Assembly (NCBI GenBank): GCA_030998225.1
Contig: JAPYXD010000701.1
Location: 12,818,501 to 12,882,500 of the forward strand
Direction: 5' to 3'
Origin: Diplolepis rosae
Lineage: Eukaryota > Arthropoda > Insecta > Hymenoptera > Diplolepididae
Length of the DNA: 64,000 nt
Position numbers and translations under genes: made by a program. Positions 52,661-64,000 of this stretch are shown here, piece by piece. Position 1 is the stretch's first letter. Each line of letters starts with the position of its first letter. Below the pieces are notes generated by a model that saw nothing but the letters and a program-made list of their open reading frames with translations, was not told where the DNA came from and did no database searches.

Positions 52661-54421
52661 TAAAATAAATTATTTCTTAAGTTTTTGCCGGTATTGTATT
52701 TTAATAATATAAATATTTTTTTAAATCAAATAAATAATATTAATAAAATAATTTCTTTAGTTTAAAAAAGGCTAAAAAGGTTATTTCTTGAAATCAAATA
52801 AATTTATTTTTTTCCTAAAGGTGTTTTTAATTCGAATTGAAGAAATGAAGTTTAAAAAAGGATTTCTTAAATTTAAATAAAACTTTATTCTGGGTACAAT
52901 ACAAATACTCAGTGAAAAGGAAGTTGTTATTTGAAAAAAATGGCTGAGCTTGGAAGAACATAATAACTGATCTCCCTAATAGAAAAATTTTTCGAACCCA
53001 ACAACTTTTGTATCTTAAGTTTTTGGAGGGAAATCAATCCTTCCGTGAAATTTTTGTACTCCGGTGTTTTGATTACCACCTGTTTATATAAAAAGTATGT
53101 TGGTCAGACATACACAGCTATATATGTAAATTAAACTACTATTGTTGGTGAGGCACTGTCTTTGATTTTGGTTATTGTTTATCCAATCTTGTATTTCATT
53201 TATGAAATTTGAGAATTGAGCTATTTATGTGGGTAGTTCAAGATTTTTTTCGCGTTTGAAGTATATTTTATGACAAAAATATCAAAGTGAATCATTTGTT
53301 TTCGTGACCCAATGCAGGCAACGTATAAAAGCGCTAAATTCGCAATATTTCAACTGGATATGGAAATGCTTTTCGCTTTTGTAGTGGTAAAATATTTAGA
53401 GCTACGTGCACTTCAATAATTCCGAGAGAATTTATTTTCGATACTACGATTTAGTAAAAATATTAAACGTGATGATATCTTGTTAGAAGAAAATTGCACA
53501 GAAATATAAAGTATTTTTATTCTTTGTTCGATTTTTCAGCTTTATTTGAAGATACAAATATTTTATTAAAGGCGCAGATCAGTTTTTCAACTCGGATTTC
53601 AAGCTGATTTATACATTTTAGAATTTCATACCTGATTTATATCTTAATATCAAAAATTGAATGGATTAATGTAAAATGTTACAAAACATGATAAAAATTT
53701 AAAAAATACATAAAATTATTGACCGTTTCATACGATTTTAAAATGCAAAAAAATATAATTTTAATTATTACATTTTCAAAATCGTTATTTTTTATAAATC
53801 TGTTTCAGATTTCGAAATTTTCATATAATACAGATAGAAAGAGCCGTAGGGAAATTTGCAAGCATTTAATTAACTGATGAGTTTTTTGTTTTTTCCATAA
53901 TATTTCTAAAATGAGGAAGTTAGAATTTATTTAGAGAGGATGTGATGTTGCGCAATTCTACTTGACACACATTACATGTAGACATCTACACACCTGACTG
54001 AAAGCACAACCGAGACACTAACAAGTACCGGAACTAAGTGCGAGTTAGATATGCATGGTTCCTGAATAGAGTCTGAACATTAATACGAGAATACTCTGGT
54101 GGGCAATGAAAGAGTTGTGGCGGAAGAACCCGAATAGGAAAATGAGAGTGAATAGAAAGAAGGGCTCTATATTTATAGAAATATTAGTCACATCCATGTT
54201 AAAAGATTCATTTTCTGATTAATTTAACTTTCCTCCAAATCCTAAATCTTTTGATATTAATTAATGATGCCAGGATATTAATTGATTCTGAAGCTTATGG
54301 ATTTCGATATAACCTAACCAAAAAGTGCAATAATAACCGTTTTAGCCATATTTGAAGCCATATGACACGATCAATGAATTTTTTTCTTGAAATCGCTTAG
54401 GACATCCTTAAGTACTTCTTT

Positions 54422-54535
54422 TTGGCTGTCATTTTCATTTTCGATCATCCCTAACCGATTTTTTCTCTGAGAAATGGCACATTAACCATTTCAGTTTCAC
54501 ATTGAAAATCTGACCGAAAAGAAGGTCTCTATGTC
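54422..54535. repeat. Dispersed repeat, copy 2 (CTAACCGATTTTTTCTCT)
   Basis: Contains CTAACCGATTTTTTCTCTGA and ATGGCACATTAACCATTTCA, matching 52321-52430. Confidence 0.7.
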
Positions 54536-54714
54536 TGAAGATTTTTGAGTTTACTGAATTTGTATCTGAGTTCAAATTCAGATTGAGCTAACTCAAAAAC
54601 CTTAAAACACAAAATCTTGCAAAAATCCAAGTATTTCTTAGAATTTTCGGTCGCTATTTGGATCGAGCATCTTAAATTCTGCAAATCTGTGCTAAAAGGC
54701 AGGTTCACCCTGTT

Positions 54715-55190
54715 GGAAGTAAAGAGATAGAAATCCTATCACTTTAAATCGCTTTCTATCTCTTAATTAGAAAGAGATAGAGAAAATGTATCCTAGTCTT
54801 TCCCACGTTCATCCACCTGTATCTCTCTCTATCCCTTGTCTGTGCACTTTTACCTCTTTGTCAGTCATAATTTACGCCTATCTCTTTTAACCCCGTTTTC
54901 TTTTATCTCAGTCTTTCCTTTATTTATTAACCTGTATCTGTTTCTATCTCTTGTCTATCCACCTCTGTATATTTATATCTCTTTTTAGTCTAGATTGACG
55001 CCTATCTTTTTCAACCCCATCTTATATATCTCAGTCTATCCCTGGCCTATCCTCTTGTATTTATTTCTATCTCTAGTCTATCCACCATTACCTCTTTCTA
55101 TCTCTTGTTTATCCAGATTTACACATATATCTTTTAATCCCTTTTACGTAATTTCAGCTATCATCTCATCTATTTACTTCTATCACTTTT
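54715..55190. repeat. Degenerate pyrimidine-rich repeat (TATCTCT type)
   Basis: Many scattered TATCTCT and TCTATCTCTTGTCTATCC phrases, with loose units of about 100 bp (CTGTATCTCTCTCTATCCC; CTGTATCTGTTTCTATCTC). GAAAGAGATAGA near 54770 is the inverse motif. Confidence 0.65.
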
Positions 55191-55273
55191 TGCAGCTTCA
55201 TGTTTTTCAGCGTAAAACTTAAACATTTTGTGAATATAGTAAGAATTATGTCTAATTTTTTGAAACAAAGCTA

Positions 55274-55434
55274 ATACGCAGAGAAAAATGAGATGACGAT
55301 TTACAGATATTAAGTTTTAATATCTAGTATAATCAACGTTAACATCTAGATTGTACGGTTTAATAACTTAGATCGACTTCTCATAGTTATGCTTCCAAGA
55401 TATTAACTGGTAGTATCTCTATTTCTCGGTGTGA
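55274..55434. mobile_element. MITE with GATATTAA interior motif
   Basis: Left ACGCAGAGAAAAATGAGATG, right TATCTCTATTTCTCGGTGTG. Interior ATATTAAGTTTTAATATC and AGATATTAACTGG in both orientations. Confidence 0.7.
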
Positions 55435-56454
55435 GAACAAAAGTTGTTATGAGTCATTAATTTTGCTTTGTTTATTCATGTAATACTTATGCGGAATTCG
55501 TGATTTGCACAATTTTCACGTCATCTGCTTTCTATGTTACACACAGAAAAAGTTTTCTTTTGTTCAAAGAAAATTTCTTTGAATCGAATTAAAATTTGTA
55601 CCTATTGGTTCTCAGTTGAAATTTTTCTGATATGAAGAATTATTTCGATTTCCTTTCTTTGTTAACTTCCAAGAAATATATTATTGTTCCAATGAAAATT
55701 TTTCTTCAAATAACTTGCAAATTTCCTGTCAACTAAGTTGGTGTTCAAAAATAAGAAACTATCAATTTGTATATTATTTACGGTCTCACAAAGAAAATAA
55801 TTTTAGACAGCTTTCAGATAAATCAATTATTTTATTCGAAGGAATAAATTACCTTTGACATTACAAGAATCCACTTTTATGTAGGATAAATTACTTTAAA
55901 TAGCTTGAGAAAATTCTGGATTCATGTACGGAACAAAACAAATTGTTCTAGAATTAAGGTCAATTGTTGGGATTATAATTATGTCAAAGTACAAGAGAAA
56001 ATAATACTTAGAGTAAAAAGCTAAAATTGCTTCTGCGAATAGCACATTATAAACGATAATAAAGCTAAAAGTATGAGCACTTGGTGAATACTTGTTTTAA
56101 ATCAAAGATACTTTTTTAATTGTATCCCCAAATTCCCACATAAAGCATTTTCTGAGTACTAGCTATATATTTTATTATAAAATTTCATAAATTAATCATG
56201 AACATTTTACTTTGGCTTCAAACCCTGAAAGACAATTAGTATCATTTAATAATTTTTTTTTAAAATACTAATTACCTTTTTCAAACTTTGAAATTTTAAT
56301 TGATTTTCAAAAATAATGGTAGAATTAAGTGTCAGGGTCTTTAAAACTAAGAATTCATTATTGTGTCAACCAACAGTGATTTATTAAAAGCTGGAATTCT
56401 TCAGTTATGTTTAGGTGAAAATCAGATTGGTATATCGTTGAAAAATTAATGGGG

Positions 56455-56740
56455 GTTTTGCGTCGTTACGTCTTAATTAGCGACAATTAATCCAAGAACT
56501 TCTCTAGGGACCGTTTGGCTTTTTCCTCATCGAACAAAAATGGTTTCCCTCAGTTTTCCTCAATCCCCCCCGCAATTTGCTGCAGTTTCGTGACAGTCGT
56601 TCGATAGCAGTTAGGGAGATTGATTGGTTCGGTTATCTCTCGCTACCGGAGCCGGAGAAAAATAGAGAACATTAGGTAAACGACGGAATGACGTTGGTAC
56701 GACTCGTAATGAACGACTGATAGTCATTGAAGTGGAATCA
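56455..56740. other. Less AT-rich intronic block, unrecognised
   Basis: Contains GACAGTCGTTCGATAGCAG and CTCGCTACCGGAGCCGGAG; non-repetitive, no recognisable frame. Candidate conserved noncoding sequence. Confidence 0.3.
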
Positions 56741-56929
56741 AATCGCTACCAACAAGGGGGAATGCGAATAAGGGGGTTTAAAAACCAGATTTTCATCAAC
56801 AGGGGTGAATCACTCACATTTTACGGAATTTCTCGTTGGTGCTTTTTTCATGTTTTCAATCTATTTGTGGGGTCGGTAATTAATTTGATAATCATAGCTC
56901 AATCATATTTTATGACTTTTGTCCATAAT

Positions 56930-57086
56930 AAACTCAGAAAAATATCTGGTTTATTCAACCAAAATTTATTTTGATCAAGTAAATATTTCAGTTGATTTAA
57001 CTAACCTTGGTTTAATTCAATCAAAAAACCATAGTTCATTCATCAAAATGGTTTGGTTGGATCAAATTTTTTTTTTCGGAGTGCAT
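56930..57086. mobile_element. MITE with AACCAAA / TTTGGTT interior motif, second copy
   Basis: Left tip ACTCAGAAAAATATCTGGTT, right tip TTTTTTTTTTCGGAGTGCA. GGTTTATTCAACCAAAATTT and TTTGGTTGGATCAAA inside. It directly abuts the TTAA of the element at 57088. Confidence 0.65.
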
Positions 57087-57087
57087 G

Positions 57088-57735
57088 TTAAGGTAGTTTT
57101 TATCCACGAAAATTAGACGTCAGGCAAAAATAGATAATTTTCCTTTCAAGAATAGCAATATTATTATTCAAGGGCTATTTTGAAAGAGAAAAGATTATTT
57201 TACATGAAAAAAATTTGAAACATGGAAAAATAATTTTATTAATAAATTTTACTTTTGACCCAACGTTTTTTCTTATCGCTTGTTACCAAATTTAAACAAA
57301 TTATGTGATTCTAATAAATCATGAATCATTTTTTCAGAGAAAAGGTTTCCCACAACTTCACCGTTTCCGATTTTTGAAAATAAATTCTTTAATGGCTGAA
57401 ACCATTAAAAAAACATTTTCGAAAACGAAATTTTTATAAACAAATTGCTGAATTTGATTATAATTTATTCATTTTCGAAAATTGGAAAAGGCTAAGTTGT
57501 AGGGAATCTTTTTCTTGAAAAAGTGATTTGTAATTCATTAAAATCGCATAATTTTTTAAAAGTTGGGTCAAAAATAAAATTTATTGATAAAATTATTTTT
57601 CTGTATTTCAAATTTTTTCATGAAAAATGATCTTTTCTCTTCCAAAGTAGCCCTTCAATAATAATATTGCTATTCGTGAAAGCCAAATTATCTATTTTTG
57701 CCTAAGGTCTAATTTTCGTGGATCAACTACCTTAA
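57088..57735. mobile_element. TTAA-type foldback, GGTAGT family
   Basis: TTAA then GGTAGT..CACGAAAATTAGAC on the left and the inverse (GGTCTAATTTTCGTG..CTACC) then TTAA on the right. Arms of over 250 bp share AAAATAGATAATTTTSCTTT and CAAGAATAGCAATATTATTA. No coding capacity. Confidence 0.88.
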
Positions 57736-59215
57736 TAAGAAGCATATTCAGTCAAAATATTGTCATTCTGATTGAAATAATTATTCTTTCTTTTTATGTC
57801 CATAATTTGTTGACTATTGTAAATATCAGAATTGAGGAACTCTCACTTTTTATTTTTTTTATTTCTTTTCAAATAAAATGTTCTTCGAAGACATTATGAA
57901 AATTGAAAATTCATCTTGACCGTTAAATTGTATCATTCGTAACTTATTCTGTAGAATACAATGAGTAATATTTTTAATATTTCCACTTATACAAATTTTG
58001 TATAATTTAAAAAAAATAAATTTTTCATATGATTTTAATCATTATTGATTTTTTTTTACTTTCGTCACTTTAGAATTAATAAAGAACGTGACAAATAATT
58101 CTTTTTATTTTTTGAACATTTTTATTATATGTTACAATATATTTTAAAAATGTTGACATTGTTCAAATTTGTGAATGCTATTTTTTGTCATTATTTACAT
58201 TTGAGAATATTTTAGTTGAAATAAAACACAATTTGTTTCACTTACAAGAATAATATATAATATATATCATATACATATATCATATACTAATTATCATTAC
58301 TGGAAAAATTCCAACGTACTATTTTACAAGCTATTACATATCTATTTTTGTCATATCCATTCAAAATGTTTTTTATAAATAATTTCCTAATTATTTTTCG
58401 TTGAGTGTTCCATAAATTTTTCAGCTTTTTTGCAAAAGAACTATATTTTTCAGTACGAAATATGAAAAGGCATAGCCGGGTTTCCATGTGAAATCGGCCT
58501 TAAAACCAAATCAAATTTCACATAAACCATATGGAAGGGGTTGAGCAAGAGTTTATTTTGCTAAATTTTCAGATCATTATCTGCCATTTGAAATGAGTAA
58601 TAGCGGATTTTACCATTTTCGTTTTGTTCTTTTTTTAGCTAACCTAATCATAGGAAAATTTTTTAAAAAATCAGGGTTGTTTATCCCAATAGAAGACACA
58701 TTTTTAAATTTTTGCAGATTTGTTCATGCTTTTTCAAATTTGTATTGAACAGAACTGAAAATGACTTTAAAGTAGAATGAAATTAAAACGTTTTTCTTTA
58801 ACCTTTTTGCCGAATTGAAACCTGCTTTAATCTTTTCTTATTATGTATTAAACAAAGATTTTATCAAAATCTTAATCTTGTAAAAATAAATTATGTAGTG
58901 CTTCAGTCTAGAAATTTACTGAAACGTATTATACAACCTCAAGTAGCGACTGAGTTTCCGAGAAAAGGCTAAACTTATGCACCTGACATGGAATAAACAG
59001 ACAATTTTGAAATGCAATCATAGTGAGACTTTGTTCTTCTAATGTTTACTTTACATATTTCAGTCCTAGTTGTGAGTCTTTCTGTATTTCTAATGTTCTT
59101 CCAAATGGATATATTAAAATTTATGATTTCACTCTCTAGTGTTATGAATCTTCATTGTAAGACTTTATAAAATGTGAATATCTTACTTGGAATGCAAATA
59201 TCACGCGTTTACTCA

Positions 59216-59443
<228 letters not shown>

Positions 59444-59678
59444 CTACCCAGTACAATTTGAAAATGCATTAAATTTGAGAAAAATGTCGTCTTTCAAATT
59501 AACAAGTGATTCTACCCGCGAAGCAGTATCGATTAAAAAAAATATGCTTGACAGAAAATTGAGGCGTCAAAAGCGATTTTTATGGACTATATCCAAACAA
59601 TTTTTCGTACATCGATAACTACTTCGCATTTTACGACACAAAAAGAATTTTTATTGTTGTTGAAATGATTCAACATAT

Positions 59679-59835
59679 TTAAAGTCGTATATTAAATTCA
59701 TCACATGACTATAGAGAAAAATATTTAACTCAGTTGGCTTACCATCTGAATTCGTTATTTTGAAAATACGATGTAGATATTAAACTCGATAAATTTTTTT
59801 GATAGTCACGTGACCCACTTTATACATGACCTTAA
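59679..59835. mobile_element. TTAA-type MITE, CACGTGAC family, short copy
   Basis: TTAAAGTCGTATATTAAATT then CATCACATGAC at the left; GATAGTCACGTGACCCAC then TTTATACATGACCTTAA at the right. 157 bp, with TTAA at both ends. Confidence 0.78.
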
Positions 59836-59910
59836 GGAAAATTAAAGGAATTGGTGAAATGAATTATGAAAAACGATCCTAGAAAACAAATTTTTGAACA
59901 GTAGGTATTT

Positions 59911-60068
59911 GAATCAGTGAGTTTTATCGATGAAATATCTATAAATTCTATATTTATATATTTAGAAATATCTATCTTTCATTTCAGTGACAATTTCACT
60001 GTTTTTCAGTGAAACTCATTTCTAGCTATTTAATCAGTGAAACCTCACTGATTTGAATTCAAAGAGTG
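59911..60068. repeat. CAGTGAAA-type element, short copy
   Basis: GAATCAGTGAG at the left, CTCACTGATTTGAATTC at the right, and TTTCAGTGACAATTTCACTG inside. Related to 62917-63100 (both contain TTTTACTG or TTTCACTG then TTTTTCAGTGA). Confidence 0.55.
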
Positions 60069-61680
60069 TATATTAAAATGAAATGCACCATTTTACTTCA
60101 AAATCGATTTCCATAAATTAACGAGAACTGAAATTAACTGAATAATGATAATAATTAGATACGGAGTCCTTGCTGAATTGATACAAAACTGAGGTAAAAT
60201 GATATTCCAGTTATAATATTGAATTTATTAATTATGCATCTAATTATGATTCTGAATCAGGTGAAATAGTTAATTATTATTGGAGTAATTTTAAGAATCG
60301 TTATTAAATTTGGTATGTAATTTTGCACATTTTACTAGTTTTCTATTCTACAGATATTATTGCATTGTAAATATTTGTTTGGTTTCCTCATATTGTGTTA
60401 TTTGTTACTGGTTTTATCCAAAAGTAGCAGAATAGAGCACATAAAGGCTTTCGAACATTAAGTCTACTTATTTTAAGCTTCTCATCTGTAGTATATGGAG
60501 GTGTAATTAGAGTTAATTGTATTTTGTACTATGCTTTCGAAATTGATCGTTGAAGTTAATATTCAAATTTTAGCCTGCAGTTATTTGGTATAATTGAAAT
60601 AGATGAAACTTCAAAAATAGTTAATGTTTATGCATAAAATATGACGCTCAAACAATTTAATCATTTTAAAAATTTTATTAAATTTTTATATTTTTTTTAA
60701 ATTGACTCGACTGTTATATATTCATTATTTGTACCTTCAGGTAAATTTCGCTTGAGAAATATAAAAGCAAATGTTTTGTTAGAATAGGAAGTTCAAAAGT
60801 GCGTAAAAAATTTGATTTCATTTTGCATATTTCTTTGATCTTGGAATCTTGACATTTCTGGCATGCAGTCTATACAATCATTTTTTATTTCTCCTTTGCA
60901 TTTTATGAATTGAATGAGTCGATTGAATTTAAAGTACTTTGATCAGTGATCTGAGAAGACATAAAATAAGTGAATGTTTATTATTTAATTTTTAAAACAG
61001 CTCAATAAACAGATACATTTTCACGATAAAGCAAACGTCTTTCAGTAAGGCTCACGTAGTTATTTTCAAAATTCGTTAAATAACCTTTATAATTCAAATT
61101 GAAATAAAATAAAACATCATAAAATGTAGTGAAAGGTATGGACTGATTTTTATAAATGAAAGTCAATCGGATCGTTTTGAATAAGCAGCATATGGTTGAT
61201 AGCAAGTCTAATGCTATATTGACGTAGATATGGTGGAAAAGCAAGAAAGGGGATTGAAAAAGGAATATAGAGAAACTTCCGTTGAAAGAGTGATGGGATC
61301 AAAGGCTTTATATTTACAAGAAAAGGCAAGGGATGTAGGCTACAGTAAAAAAATATCCATGCAGCATGCTCGTAAATCTAAAAACACGGATTGCACATGC
61401 AAAATGTTTGCAGATACCTCCAGGAATTTTTTGAGAATATCGAGATTCCCTCTAACTCCTAAATCTGATTCCCATTTTTTTCAAACAAGTAAATTTCATG
61501 TTTTATTTTGAAAATCTGTAGATTGTATTCAACGTTTATTCAATAAAACTTAGCGAGTAGCATCGAGGTTGAAAATATTTGATATTTTAAAAACATTGCG
61601 AAAAAGTAGTTTTTGTTACTAAGGTTAAAGTTTACGCCCGCCTGGCGAACGTTATTTTTTTCATAGCATGCGTAAAGTAT

Positions 61681-61900
61681 GTCTTTACGCATCGCTTTTG
61701 GTATTTTAAGTTGATTTTTACGCATAGTGTATGTAAAGTGAAAAAGTTAAAATATTTTAAACTTAAAGTCAATAATTTTTGTATATATTTAAATTATCTT
61801 TTTCAACTTATTAACTTCAATTTTAAAATTTTTCGAAATTTTTACTTTACACACTATGCGTAAATATCAACTTTAGACACCGAAGACGATGCGTATAGAC
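61681..61900. repeat. Foldback with TTTACGCATAGTGTA arms
   Basis: GTCTTTACGCATCGCTTTTG .. AAGTTGATTTTTACGCATAG at the left is mirrored at 61838-61900. Arms about 60 bp around an AT-rich loop of about 90 bp. Confidence 0.75.
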
Positions 61901-62640
61901 CCACTCTACGGAAATTACTAAAAAAAATAATTTTTAGTTTGTCTCCTTTAATAAAAGATATATCCACATTTGAAAGTGTAAGAAGTTCCACTTGCAAAGA
62001 ACACTCATTCCAGGAAATAGAATTTTTCGCTTTCACGTATCTTTTGAGCTCTTCTTAAAAATCACGGCAGACGAACTTTTACGTCCTCCTTTTGCTTCCG
62101 TCAGCCCTTGGAGAGGGAATCGCGTGCACATCATACCGATGTCATCATTTTATCTGTGAGAGTGAAACTTTATAAAAAGAGAATATCTCCACTTTGACAT
62201 TTTCCCCCAATTCCTAGCGTGCACATTTTTGCTTGCATTTTTTTTCAGGAGTTGATTTCAGTGTTGCTAGTGGCGAGGCATTAAGCTTTCTCTTTTTTGC
62301 TTTAACGAAAGCCTATCTACTGCATGAAAGTTAGGGTTGACTTGGGTGTTAAGCGCGCTGGCAGATATTCGATACGAGTTGCCAGCAGTTGTACAATGGC
62401 GAACCGTTCTTAGTAATGGATCCTGGGAAACTCCATATCAATATATAGAAAAGCACACGCTCTTCTGTACGATCAAAGTGTTCAATTAAGCTGAGAGATA
62501 ACAAATTGCTGTTCTAGGGTTAAGGTTTACGCTAGCGCAACAAAAAAAGTATAAAACGATAAATTGAGGGGATGGTTATTTATCTATCTAAAATGATTAG
62601 ATGAAAAGTTCCGTTAATTTTATTTTGAAAATATTCTCTC

Positions 62641-62916
62641 TACTCTCTAAATTTGAATCAGTCAAAATCTACTGATTATCAGTGACATTTGACTGATTCA
62701 AATAGCTAAAAAGAGGTTACTGTTAATCAGTCAAATTTCACTTATTACTTCAGTGAAAATTAATTTATTTGACGGTGAGAAATATTTTTTTCGCTGATTA
62801 ATCAGTGAAAACTAACTGATTTAACAATGAAAAATATTTTTTCACTAATGAATCAGTCAAAAGGCAAATCACTGATTCAATCAGTGAAAATTTGACTGAT
62901 TCAGATTTAGAGAGTA
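62641..62916. mobile_element. MITE of the CAGTGAAA family, copy 2
   Basis: Full-length relative of 8541-8814, including the diagnostic CAAATAGCTAAAAAGAGGTT. Ends are TACTCTCTAAAT and ATTTAGAGAGTA, so a TA target is possible. Confidence 0.85.
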
Positions 62917-63100
62917 AATTTAAATCAGTGGTATTTCACTAATTAAATAGCTGGAAATGAGTTTTACTGAGAAACTTCAATGAGAATTTTACTGTTTTTC
63001 AGTGAGACATCATTAATTTTTACTTAAATTTTCATTGAAGTGAGAAAGAAACCTATTTTCAGCTATTTCATCAGTAAAATTACATTTAATCAAAATTTAA
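62917..63100. repeat. Second CAGTGAAA-type element directly abutting the copy at 62641
   Basis: AAATCAGTGGTATTTCACTA begins immediately after the neighbouring element. Inverted blocks around AGCTGGAAATGAG and its loose inverse near 63055 suggest a foldback. Confidence 0.5.
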
Positions 63101-63524
63101 AAGGTCATATAGATTAATAAAAATAAATTTTAGTCCAGAAAAATCAAGTTCTAAAAGCGTTTCGTAATAAATAAAGTGAAAAGCTAGTAAGTAATCGAAT
63201 TATTTCTCATTATGAAAGCAAAACAAACGGGTGGTAACCTCCATTTGCTTCAACTTTTCCCAAATTTTGATTTAGTGACCTCATATCAATGGAAAATTAC
63301 ATGATTTTATTATATTCTATTTTATGTTTATTCTAAATATAATGATTGTTTTTACTTAACTTTTTTGGAAATTTTTTTATTGAAGTAGACAAACGATATC
63401 GCTATCAAAATTTTTTCTATATTCTATTCATTATATATTGTCACATCCCGCGACGTACTATATTTGAATGTACCATAGGCACAGGCTATGTCTGGGAAAA
63501 ATCTGGGGAAGTTACTACACTGAG

Positions 63525-63717
63525 AAATCAGTTTTGTCAAATCAACAAAAATATTTGGTTAGTATTTAGCCAACAAAATTCTTTTGTTGTGCCAACAAAA
63601 CATTTTGCTATATCAATCAAATTTTGTTACTCAAACAAAATGTTTTGTTATGACAACAAAATATTTTGTCAGGATAACAAAGAAAGTTTTGTTGGATACA
63701 TTTTTTTCTCAGTGTAG
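63525..63717. mobile_element. MITE with CAACAAAA / TTTTGTTG interior motif
   Basis: Perfect 13-bp inverted tips CTACACTGAGAAA and TTTCTCAGTGTAG. The interior has about eight units of CAACAAAAT / ATTTTGTTG in alternating orientation, for example CCAACAAAATTCTTTTGTTG. Part of an overlapping plus-strand frame is an accident of this repeat. Confidence 0.85.
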
Positions 63718-64000
63718 GAGAGAGAAAACTACCGGCAGAAAAAGAATAAAACTACGTCACGCACAATGGGATAGTGCGCAATACGTGACGTCACGTAAAA
63801 ATATAATACCAAAAGGACACGCCGCCAGGGTTCAAATCATTCTTGTGAGCAGAAATAAAGTGTGGCGTTTTCCGAAAATCTTTTAAAAGGATTCCCAGCG
63901 TGAAGTACGCGTATAGTGCAGATTAATAGTTTACCTAAGATCCGGAGGTCATAAATTCACCGTGGTCCGTTTTTCAATCTTTGAAAGGATCTTAGACTCA

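Larger units (their letters stand above)
59444..64000. other. Region upstream of the first visible Rdl exon (probable intron)
   Basis: On the minus strand this should be the intron preceding the loop D exon. I searched it for the short exon ending ...SEVLM and found none. It holds the elements listed at 59679, 59911, 61681, 62641, 62917 and 63525. A less AT-rich block at 62040-62410 is unrecognised. Confidence 0.5.

Noticed and set aside
63346..63886. Two overlapping plus-strand frames (123 and 100 codons)
   Set aside because: Largely produced by the CAACAAAA repeat element at 63525-63717.

Overview
This window looks like AT-rich nuclear DNA from an insect. The only host gene I can establish is a partial one on the minus strand: Rdl, the GABA-gated chloride channel (Cys-loop receptor). 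Four exons read cleanly, with matching phases and splice sites. In transcription order they are: loop D/loop A exon 59443-59217; Cys-loop exon 33955-33873; and two alternative 138-bp exons, 14368-14231 and 12173-12036, which match the mutually exclusive exon 6 pair (c-like and d-like) known from Drosophila Rdl. The introns are about 25.3 kb, 19.5 kb and 2.1 kb. I found neither the earlier exons (signal peptide, N-terminus) nor the M1-M4 exons, so the gene runs off both ends of the window. The insect order cannot be fixed from this sequence.

Almost everything else is intronic or flanking DNA filled with mobile elements. The largest is a Penelope-like element (PLE) at about 45.3-49.6 kb. It carries a 668-codon reading frame with reverse transcriptase and GIY-YIG endonuclease domains, inverted terminal repeats, and a hammerhead-ribozyme core in each terminus. 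A second well-formed hammerhead core lies in a palindrome between the two alternative Rdl exons, and a decayed one lies at 7.6 kb.

The rest is a dense set of short non-autonomous DNA elements. (1) TTAA-flanked families of piggyBac type: 5.7, 9.7, 12.5, 22.9, 28.7, 37.8, 39.5, 39.9, 57.1 and 59.7 kb, plus a nested palindrome of about 3 kb at 36.4-39.3 kb. (2) TA-flanked Tc1/mariner types: 2.2, 40.1 and 41.9 kb, the last with a broken transposase fragment. (3) A group of small elements whose tips resemble CAC..GAGAAAA and whose interiors are one short motif repeated in both orientations: 6.8, 17.6, 26.8, 27.7, 44.8, 51.5, 55.3, 56.9 and 63.5 kb. A related CAGTGAAA family is at 8.5, 24.2, 35.6, 59.9, 62.6 and 62.9 kb. 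(4) Large foldbacks at 15-16.3 and 25.6-26.5 kb.

Taken together, the window is a large-intron neuronal receptor gene whose pre-mRNA would contain many strong hairpins and at least two sense-strand hammerhead cores. One hairpin sits exactly between the mutually exclusive exons. All identifications are by eye from the sequence; no searches or folding programs were run.
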